Assembly: GCA_009774625.1 (NCBI GenBank)
Contig: VSOB01000133.1
Span: 1-10,166 of the forward strand
Direction of reading: 5' to 3'
Length of the DNA: 10,166 nt
Origin: Lachnospiraceae bacterium
GTDB taxonomy: Bacteria > Bacillota > Clostridia > Lachnospirales > Lachnospiraceae
Shown: piece after piece, positions 6,384 to 10,166 of the stretch
Layout of the letters: every line of letters starts with the position of its first letter
Position numbering within the stretch: the stretch's first letter is position 1
Position numbers and translations under genes: made by a program
The notes under the pieces: generated by a model
Database searches by the model: none
What the model was told of the DNA's origin: nothing
The model's input: only the letters and a program-made list of their open reading frames with translations

Positions 6384-6390
6384 GTGTTAA
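6368..6390. repeat. Palindrome in the rep leader region
   Basis: TTAATACTT (6368-6376) and AAGTGTTAA (6382-6390) match at 8 of 9 positions around a 5-base centre. It overlaps the possible -35 box of rep, so it may be an operator for rep control or an initiator-binding site. Confidence 0.4.
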
Positions 6391-6392
6391 AA

Positions 6393-6414
6393 GCGGGTTC
6401 CCGCCCGCGTTTTT
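6393..6414. terminator. Bidirectional GC hairpin with T-runs
   Basis: GCGGG (6393-6397) pairs with CCCGC (6404-6408). On the plus strand TTTTT follows; on the minus strand TTTT follows the other arm. It could stop ssb read-through into rep (acting as an attenuator) and also isolate the plus-strand promoter that starts at 6416. The stem is only 5 bp, so strength is uncertain. Confidence 0.45.
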
Positions 6415-6415
6415 C

Positions 6416-6444
6416 TTGACTTCCCGCCATACGTGGAATATAAT
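6416..6444 (+). promoter_or_regulatory. Near-consensus sigma-A promoter, plus strand
   Basis: TTGACT (6416-6421), a 17-bp spacer, then a perfect TATAAT (6439-6444). It is the best promoter match I found in the window and faces opposite to all genes. The -10 box and part of the spacer lie within the left arm of the long inverted repeat at 6426-6471. The expected start is near 6450-6452. Confidence 0.75.
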
Positions 6445-6471
6445 TATTTATGACGGATATTCACGTATGGC
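6426..6471. repeat. Long inverted repeat around the -10 box
   Basis: Left arm 6426-6441 (GCCATACGTGGAATAT) and right arm 6457-6471 (ATATTCACGTATGGC) are complementary apart from one bulged base, with a 15-base centre. It could be a repressor operator or, in single-stranded DNA, a long hairpin that serves as origin or ssDNA promoter. Confidence 0.7.
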
Positions 6472-6512
6472 ATAACCCCCGGCAGTTTTCCCGAACTGCT
6501 GGGGGCTTCTCT
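6450..6512 (+). ncRNA. Predicted ~60-nt small RNA
   Basis: A near-consensus promoter ends at 6444 and a 12-bp terminator-like stem spans 6476-6505 with a pyrimidine-rich tail, so a transcript of about 60 nt is predicted. It has no convincing protein-coding content. It is antisense to any ssb-to-rep read-through mRNA, and by position could regulate rep or prime lagging-strand synthesis. Existence and ends are predicted only. Confidence 0.45.
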
Positions 6513-6514
6513 TT
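6476..6514 (+). terminator. 12-bp stem terminator
   Basis: Arms 6476-6487 and 6494-6505 pair fully on the plus strand (one G-U) around a 6-base loop, then CTTCTCTTT. On the minus strand the same position gives an A-C mismatch and no T-run, so it suits the plus-strand RNA better, though it may also protect the 3' end of ssb mRNA. Confidence 0.6.
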
Positions 6515-6517
6515 GCC

Positions 6518-7147
6518 TTACTCACATATTCTTTTTTCAATGTGCCGCGCGCTTACCTCATAGGCCGTTAAAGTGACTTCTACGCCTTCCAGGCGCTTTG
6601 TATAATCCCGGCTCTGTAAACGTCCTTCCAGTGCTACCCTGGCGCCTTCCCGGTACTCTGCTGCCGCCTCTGCGTCGCTTCCCCAGCATATTGTAGGAAT
6701 GAAGCTAAAGTACCCTTCCGTAAAGGCAGAAGGAACCTTTACCGTTACTTCCGTAATTTTCCTTCCCTTCGGCGTGGTTCTGTGTATCGGCTTCCTGGCT
6801 ACATCCCCTTCCAGGTATACGCCGTTCTGCTGCTCCACCTGCTCCGAAACAACCCCCACATACTCCGCCAGGACGAAAACCACGATACGCCCGCCTGGAA
6901 CCTCTTTATAGGTCTGCATTTTCCCCATAACCATAACGTAGGCGCCGTCTGCCAGCTGCCCCGGCGTCGCCTCTGCTTCCTGGCCGTAAATTACTATCAC
7001 GCGGTCGCTGGCCTGCCTGCTGCCGTCTGCTCTGCTGATCTCCAGGGAAAACCTCTTTAGCCCCCTGGTTCCGTATATATCCGGCTGCCTTTCAATCTCT
7101 CCGGCTATCCTTCCGGCCATTCCTACCGCGTTTTCTCTCTTTTCCAT
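6518..7147 (-). CDS. Single-stranded DNA-binding protein, double OB fold
   Basis: This 209-aa protein looks like two SSB-type OB domains in tandem. The first is about residues 5-103, from AVGMAGRIAGEIE through GAYVMVMGKMQTY to FVLAEYV. The second is about 108-203, from NGVYLEGDVARKPIHRTTPKGR through PTICWGSDAEAAAEYREGARVALEGRL. The second half carries the clearer SSB pattern. Ordinary bacterial SSBs have one OB fold and an acidic tip ending in IPF; this protein ends in RHIEKRICE and lacks that tip, so it may not recruit host repair proteins in the usual way. It probably coats the single strands made by the HUH initiator encoded next. The start ATG follows AAAGCGGGAAAG. Confidence 0.8.
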   Translation of the reverse strand: MEKRENAVGMAGRIAGEIERQPDIYGTRGLKRFSLEISRADGSRQASDRVIVIYGQEAEATPGQLADGAYVMVMGKMQTYKEVPGGRIVVFVLAEYVGVVSEQVEQQNGVYLEGDVARKPIHRTTPKGRKITEVTVKVPSAFTEGYFSFIPTICWGSDAEAAAEYREGARVALEGRLQSRDYTKRLEGVEVTLTAYEVSARHIEKRICE

Positions 7148-7268
7148 CTTTCCCGCTTTCCTTTCCTGCTTCTTTCTTCCTGCTGCCTCTGTCCGCGCTT
7201 ATAATAGCCATGTAGGCCGTTTCGTCATAATAACCGCTTCTATTATGCCGTATGTCCGCTGTATGCAC
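7092..7268 (-). CDS. Possible small basic protein overlapping ssb
   Basis: This 58-aa frame opens at a GTG directly after the ribosome-like GAAGGA at the end of the Dam gene and overlaps ssb by 56 bp. The N-terminal part (HNRSGYYDETAYMAII) resembles a motif I associate with small phage proteins of unknown function (N-x-S-G-Y-x-D-x-T-A-Y); the rest is a run of Lys, Arg, Gly and Ser. The spacing between ribosome site and GTG is too short, which is the main doubt. A GGCAGCAGG copy (7179-7187) lies inside it. If it is not real, 7148-7272 is a 125-bp leader. Confidence 0.4.
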   Translation of the reverse strand: MHTADIRHNRSGYYDETAYMAIISADRGSRKKEAGKESGKDGKERKRGRNGRKDSRRD

Positions 7269-7272
7269 TCCT

Positions 7273-8082
7273 TCACCCCTCCGCCGCTTCTGTCGCAAGT
7301 TTCATTTGATAGCTTAAATTGTAGTTGTACCATACCGTTTCTATCCTTTTCGCTCCGCCTTCTGCCTGCGCTTGTCGGCTCTCTTTGTTCCATCCGTTCA
7401 GGATTTCATTGTAAAGCGCGCTATCATATCCGCTTATAAGTATTTTCCCTGGGTGCTTTACTGCTGTCAGAAGAAGGCGCCTATGGTCTTCTTCTTTCAT
7501 TTCATGCTTATACAAGTACCCTTTTCTAATCCCTGGAAGGTATGGCGGGTCAAGATATATAAATACGTCCGGCGTGTCATATCTTCCCATAAGTTCCACC
7601 GCGTCCGTGCTTTCGATCTGTGCCATTTTCAGCCTTTCGGTCGCCTGTAAAATTCTGTCCGGAACTTCCGCCCAATGCTTCGTTGTTCGCGGGCTTCCGC
7701 TCTGCTGGCTACTCCTAAAACCATTCTTGTATACGTTGCTGCTTCCCATGCCTTGCCAGCAACGCGTTAAAAACTTCCGCGCCTTCTCTACTTCGTCGTC
7801 GCTCTCCTGGACGATAAAAGCCCGTTCGTATTCTTCCCGGCTATATGGCGTCATTTCTACCAGCTTCGCCAACTCTTCCGCCTGCTGCCGTATTACCCTA
7901 AAAAGGTTACATACTTCGCCGTCTATATCGTTTATGGTTTCAATCTTTGACGGCTGCTTATCGAAAAACAGGGCGCCGCTTCCGAAAAACGGTTCTAAAT
8001 ATACGTTGTGTTCCGGAACGAACGAAAGCAGCCAGGACGCAAGCCTTTTTTTGGCTCCTGGGTATTTTAATATCTGTTCCAA
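7273..8082 (-). CDS. Dam-type (D12) DNA adenine methyltransferase
   Basis: This 269-aa protein is an N6-adenine methyltransferase of the D12/Dam class (alpha order). It begins ILKYPGAKKRLASWL, the usual N-terminal SAM-binding start, then LEPFFGSGALFF (motif I, 29-40), and has the catalytic DPPY at 178-181, with a target-recognition region in between. Length is normal. Dam itself targets GATC, but D12 phage enzymes vary and the site cannot be read here. The start is TTG (8080-8082): the N-terminus matches the family exactly there and GGGAAGGGG lies seven bases upstream. A stand-alone enzyme with no restriction partner suggests self-protection of phage DNA. Confidence 0.92.
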   Translation of the reverse strand: MEQILKYPGAKKRLASWLLSFVPEHNVYLEPFFGSGALFFDKQPSKIETINDIDGEVCNLFRVIRQQAEELAKLVEMTPYSREEYERAFIVQESDDEVEKARKFLTRCWQGMGSSNVYKNGFRSSQQSGSPRTTKHWAEVPDRILQATERLKMAQIESTDAVELMGRYDTPDVFIYLDPPYLPGIRKGYLYKHEMKEEDHRRLLLTAVKHPGKILISGYDSALYNEILNGWNKESRQAQAEGGAKRIETVWYNYNLSYQMKLATEAAEG

Positions 8083-8086
8083 CTCC

Positions 8087-8305
8087 TTACCCCTTCCCTT
8101 CCCGCAACGCCTCTAATTCCCTGTCTATGTTCCGGCCGACGTGTGCCGCCAGCCTATCGCGCTGTATATTGTAAGTCCATACAGAAGACATTTTAACGGC
8201 GCTTCCTATATCCAGCTGCCCGGTCTGCAATCCCACCCGTACAAACTGCGGGGAAGCCCCCATAATGGCCGCCGCCTCTGTAGGTAATATCCTATCCGCC
8301 TTCAT
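8087..8305 (-). CDS. Excisionase-like DNA-binding protein
   Basis: This 72-aa protein has the layout of a winged-helix excisionase/MerR-type DNA-binding domain: ILPTEAAAIMGASPQFVRVGLQ (helix-turn-helix with a recognition helix), then QLDIGSAV and a wing-like stretch ending WTYNIQRDRLAAHVG. Such small proteins in phages act as excisionases or early regulators; with no integrase in view, a regulatory or replication-accessory role is equally possible. The ATG has GGAAGGCGGGAAC directly upstream, almost the same junction as at the 87-aa gene after parB. It lies between the two methyltransferase genes, 12 bp after one and 4 bp before the other. Confidence 0.65.
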   Translation of the reverse strand: MKADRILPTEAAAIMGASPQFVRVGLQTGQLDIGSAVKMSSVWTYNIQRDRLAAHVGRNIDRELEALREGKG

Positions 8306-8317
8306 GTTCCCGCCTTC

Positions 8318-9283
8318 CTATATCTCTATTTCCATCTGCTCCGCAACCTGGAAAATATTGTACTGTGCCTTGTATCTTTCCAGCCTATCCGCAGACAGGC
8401 CGTAATAGTATGCGTCCTTCTCAAACCCCCAGGCCTCTAACCCGGCGTCATGCGCTGCCATTAAGCTGCTGGCGCTGCCTACGTGCGTATCCAGGAACCT
8501 GTCGCCGCGCTTAAGCTGCAGGTAATGGCCGAAAAGCCAGCCATACAGTTCCGGCGGCTTCTGCGTTGGGTGTATCTTCCTTTCCGTGTTGGCTCCCCCT
8601 GTGTTTGACAGCCTTACAATGGCAGCCGCCCGGTCGTAATCCGTCCAGGCTATTTCTACCTGGCTAAACGCTTCCCAGGGTTGCAGCTTATCCCACACAA
8701 CAACGCCCCGCGTCGGCGGAAGGTCGTAGTAGTTCCCGCCCCATATAATGCAATGTTTGGATACCCGGAAAAGTTCTGCAAAGTATTCCGGCTGCGGTAC
8801 CTGGTTATCCCACTTTCCGGCGCCGCTTTCCTTCCGGCTTCTCTTCACCCGCTCCGCCGTACTCTCTGCCGGGTACCCGTTCTTTTTCCTGGCCTTGTTC
8901 GTCCCCATTGCCATATTGTCGGCACCTATCCCGTAGGGCGCGTCTATTACCGCAATGTCGAAAAACTTATCCGGGAAGAGTGGCAGCGCTGCCATGCAAT
9001 CCATGTTATAGTATCCTGCCGGAAGCGGCTTGCGCTCCGGTTCCGCCTGCTGCCGCTGCTGCTTCTCTATCTCCCGCACTTCTGCCGGAACCAGTTTATA
9101 GCGCCTGTGGTTAATCCCCCGCCGCTTCATTTCCATTTCCACGCTGTCCGGCAGCTTCCCGCCGCAATCATCCAAAAGCAGCGGCGGCCTATCCTTTGCC
9201 ATGATCTGCCTGGGCTTTCCTCTACTAAAGTCTGTACCCGTAACATATTTCCCGGTGTTCCGGCTCTTTACCGCATAAAGCAT
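8318..9283 (-). CDS. DNA methyltransferase, beta-class phage type
   Basis: This 321-aa protein carries an N-terminal extension (about 1-85), then a methyltransferase core in the beta order. The catalytic box is AVIDAPYGIG (111-120), with DAPY in place of the usual DPPY. HPTQKP lies at 238-243, and the SAM-binding motif I is FLDTHVGSASSL (263-274), with SAS where most have GSG. Such enzymes methylate adenine N6 or cytosine N4. I choose the ATG at 9281-9283 because GGGAGGGG sits seven bases upstream; a GTG at 9305-9307 overlapping the previous stop (GTGA) is the alternative and would add eight residues. No restriction gene is present, so it probably protects the element. Substituted motif residues make full activity likely but not certain. 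Confidence 0.85.
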   Translation of the reverse strand: MLYAVKSRNTGKYVTGTDFSRGKPRQIMAKDRPPLLLDDCGGKLPDSVEMEMKRRGINHRRYKLVPAEVREIEKQQRQQAEPERKPLPAGYYNMDCMAALPLFPDKFFDIAVIDAPYGIGADNMAMGTNKARKKNGYPAESTAERVKRSRKESGAGKWDNQVPQPEYFAELFRVSKHCIIWGGNYYDLPPTRGVVVWDKLQPWEAFSQVEIAWTDYDRAAAIVRLSNTGGANTERKIHPTQKPPELYGWLFGHYLQLKRGDRFLDTHVGSASSLMAAHDAGLEAWGFEKDAYYYGLSADRLERYKAQYNIFQVAEQMEIEI

Positions 9284-9303
9284 ACTTCCGCCCCTCCCGG
9301 CCT

Positions 9304-9627
9304 TCACGCCCAGCGCCTTACTTCCTGGCGCCTTCGCTCGTTTTTTCCCAGGCTTTCGCGCCTGCTCTGTATCATGCTTACAAGCTGATCTGCCGCCTGT
9401 TCATACGCTGCCACTTCTGCTGTCACTTCTGCGCCTTCTACTTCTTCCTGCGTCACTCTTAAGACACGTTCGCCCTTCCGATCACCATAGTATCTATGTA
9501 TTTCTATTAAGGTGTCCCCGGACATTTCGACGCGCATATGGTACCGCACATTATCCAGCTGGCCGTATTCCTTGTACACCCGGTAAAAGTCCCTTATAGC
9601 CTTACTTCTCCGTTCGTCTGCCGTCAT
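9304..9627 (-). CDS. Unknown 107-aa protein
   Basis: The product is not recognised. It is charged and probably mixed: a helix at the start (ERRSKAIRDFYRVYKEY), strand-like parts (VRYHMRVEMSG, LIEIHRYYG, ERVLRVT), then a long helix rich in Glu and Ala. I set the start at the ATG (9625-9627) because it forms an ATGA overlap with the small ORF upstream and has GGGGCAGGAT before it. An in-frame ATG at 9690 with AAGGAAAG upstream is possible and would add 21 residues. The gene ends one base before the alternative GTG of the methyltransferase gene. Confidence 0.65.
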   Translation of the reverse strand: MTADERRSKAIRDFYRVYKEYGQLDNVRYHMRVEMSGDTLIEIHRYYGDRKGERVLRVTQEEVEGAEVTAEVAAYEQAADQLVSMIQSRRESLGKNERRRQEVRRWA

Positions 9628-9758
9628 ATCCTGCCCCGCTTCCTGCCTCTTTTGGCGGCAGCTTTCCGTACTGCTGCCGCCCCGTGACATATCTTTCCTT
9701 GCTTCGCCAAAAACCTGTAAACCTTCTTTTGTTCCGGCGGCGGCCTCTGTTTTCTCAT
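9624..9758 (-). CDS. Possible 44-aa basic protein
   Basis: This small frame is very basic: it begins MRKQRPPPEQKKVYRFLAKQ and ends KAAAKRGRKRGRI. It has GAGGG seven bases upstream of the ATG and its TGA overlaps the next start as ATGA, which argues for a real translated gene. The first half resembles the first helix of small phage winged-helix proteins, but too little is present to say more. The same DNA could instead encode the N-terminus of an extended neighbouring gene, so only one of the two readings may be true. Confidence 0.45.
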   Translation of the reverse strand: MRKQRPPPEQKKVYRFLAKQGKICHGAAAVRKAAAKRGRKRGRI

Positions 9759-9851
9759 GGCTTCGCCCTCTGTCCCTGGCTTACGTATACCGCGTTCCTA
9801 TTTTTCGCATTAAAAAACAGGGAAAAACTTGTTGACCATCCACGTGCTTTC

Positions 9852-9878
9852 TAGCAGGCGCGCCCGCTGCTATTTTTT
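9852..9878 (+). terminator. Terminator-like hairpin, plus strand
   Basis: TAGCAG (9852-9857) pairs with CTGCTA (9867-9872) around a GC-rich interior (GCGCGCCCG) and is followed by six T (9873-9878) on the plus strand. It shares TAGCAGGCGC with the terminator at 502-543 read on the minus strand. No plus-strand gene leads into it. Confidence 0.5.
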
Positions 9879-9921
9879 CACGGTATCCGCCTGCCAGCTG
9901 TTTGCCTGCTGCCAGGCGCGC

Positions 9922-9940
9922 TATAGGGTGCCACCCTATA
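9922..9940. repeat. 19-bp palindrome beside the tRNA-like gene
   Basis: TATAGGGTG and CACCCTATA are perfect complements around one central C (9931). It begins about six bases beyond the tRNA-like 3' end. It could be an operator for a small repressor or a hairpin in the transcript. Confidence 0.6.
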
Positions 9941-9945
9941 CCTAA

Positions 9946-10015
9946 AACGCCTTGCCGGAATCGAACCGACGCCCCCGCGTCCGTTACGCGGTTTCTACCA
10001 CTGAATTAAAGGCGC
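9946..10015 (-). tRNA. tRNA-like gene with abnormal anticodon loop
   Basis: On the minus strand a 70-nt cloverleaf is visible: 7-bp acceptor (GCGCCTT/AAGGCGT, one G-U), TA, a D arm with AGTGGTA loop but only three sure pairs, a 5-bp anticodon stem (CCGCG/CGCGG), a 4-nt variable region, and a T arm GTCGG-TTCGATT-CCGGC with a canonical loop. The 7-nt anticodon loop is TAACGGA, placing ACG (Arg) at 34-36 but A rather than U at 33. One base between D and anticodon stems is missing, and no CCA is encoded. It is either a phage tRNA of unusual type or a decayed one. Confidence 0.65.
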
Positions 10016-10050
10016 TTACCTGGGCGGCGGCTCTATGGCCGCCTGCCCTG

Positions 10051-10166
10051 TTAGACTGCTACTTCCTCCCGGTGGGATCTCCCGGCCTGGCTGCTTGCTA
10101 CGTATCCCTGTATGAAGAAAGATAACTTTTCCTGCTGCTCCGTCGGCAGCGTCGCCACCTGCTCCA
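10051..10166 (-). CDS. C-terminus of a small regulator-like protein (partial)
   Basis: The right edge cuts this gene; the last 37 residues are visible, starting EQVATLPTEQQEKLSFFIQGY. The 'LPxEQQEKxxxFIQGY' pattern is typical of the C-terminal helix of short Xre-type or related regulators in Clostridia and their phages, so a repressor or antirepressor-like protein is likely. This is a pattern impression; the DNA-binding part lies outside the window. Its stop is 35 bp upstream of the tRNA-like gene. Confidence 0.55.
   Translation of the reverse strand, partial: EQVATLPTEQQEKLSFFIQGYVASSQAGRSHREEVAV

Larger units (their letters stand above)
6329..6517. other. Candidate replication origin region
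   Basis: This 189-bp gap separates ssb from rep. It contains, left to right, a possible rep promoter with an overlapping palindrome, a GC hairpin flanked by T-runs, a consensus plus-strand promoter inside a long inverted repeat, and a terminator-like 12-bp stem. HUH initiators commonly nick inside or beside hairpins close to their own gene, so this is the best origin candidate in the window. No specific nick site is identified. Confidence 0.5.
512..9913 (-). repeat. Dispersed GGCAGCAGG motif, 17 copies
   Basis: Exact copies (plus-strand coordinates of CCTGCTGCC) begin at 512, 668, 900, 1140, 1477, 1576, 2068, 2377, 2815, 3422, 5003, 5097, 7016, 7179, 7881, 9046 and 9905. All read GGCAGCAGG on the minus strand; I found none on the plus strand. 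About eight one-mismatch copies occur too (for example 2136, 2728, 3905, 5518, 6657, 9670, 10131). Most copies are followed by C. parA, rep and the left 500 bases lack exact copies. Counting was by eye. Confidence 0.8.

Noticed and set aside
6450..6563. Leaderless 37-codon ORF on the plus strand starting at the predicted RNA start
   Set aside because: It runs through the terminator stem and into the antisense of ssb, has no ribosome site and shows no recognisable protein pattern.
7199..7393. 64-aa minus-strand ORF across the end of the Dam gene
   Set aside because: It overlaps conserved Dam sequence in another frame and lacks a start signal.
9628..9690. N-terminal extension of the 107-aa gene
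   Set aside because: The ATGA overlap with the 44-aa frame favours the inner start, though the outer ATG has a fair ribosome site, so this is not settled.
512..9913. CRISPR array explanation for the 9-mer repeat
   Set aside because: Copies are far too short and irregularly spaced, and most lie inside genes.

Overview
The window reads as part of the early (replication and maintenance) region of a tailed temperate phage, probably one kept as a plasmid (a phage-plasmid), from a Gram-positive host in the Clostridia. The grounds are strong AGGAG/GGGGG ribosome sites, tight gene packing with ATGA, GTGA and TAATG overlaps, frequent GTG and TTG starts, an ArpU-type late regulator and an HNH nuclease, combined with plasmid-type ParA/ParB and a rolling-circle (HUH) initiator. 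The host assignment is inference; no host gene is present. No integrase, capsid or complete terminase gene lies inside the window.

Every recognisable gene is on the minus strand, so transcription runs from high to low coordinates. Right part (10166 to about 7150): the tail of a small regulator-like protein, a tRNA-like gene with a non-canonical anticodon loop, a palindrome-rich gap, two small unknown genes, a beta-class DNA methyltransferase, an excisionase-like DNA-binding protein, a Dam-type (D12) adenine methyltransferase and a small overlapping ORF. Middle (7147 to 5570): a single-stranded-DNA-binding protein with an apparent double OB fold, then a 188-bp gap packed with inverted repeats, then the HUH initiator. 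The gap looks like the replication origin. It also holds a near-perfect promoter and terminator pair on the plus strand that would make an RNA of about 60 nt opposite to all genes. Next (5549 to 2340): a tiny membrane protein, a VRR-NUC nuclease, a zinc-ribbon protein, and a partition block in the order parA - unknown gene - parB with TAATG junctions and an imperfect 23-bp palindrome in front of parA. Left part (2359 to 1): three small unknown genes (one a membrane protein), the ArpU-like regulator, a 124-aa basic protein, a strong terminator, the HNH nuclease, and a gene-poor C/G-rich edge.

A plausible joint scheme: Rep nicks the origin, the SSB coats single strands, the VRR-NUC nuclease and methyltransferases process or protect the DNA, ParA/ParB segregate the replicon, and the ArpU-like protein at the end of the operon switches on late genes beyond the terminator, beginning near HNH.

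The most striking feature is no single gene. The 9-mer GGCAGCAGG occurs 17 times by my count, always on the minus (coding) strand and never on the plus strand. It is read in all three codon frames and also occurs in two intergenic hairpin regions. That pattern points to selection on DNA or RNA rather than protein, for example a Chi-like, packaging, priming or modification signal.
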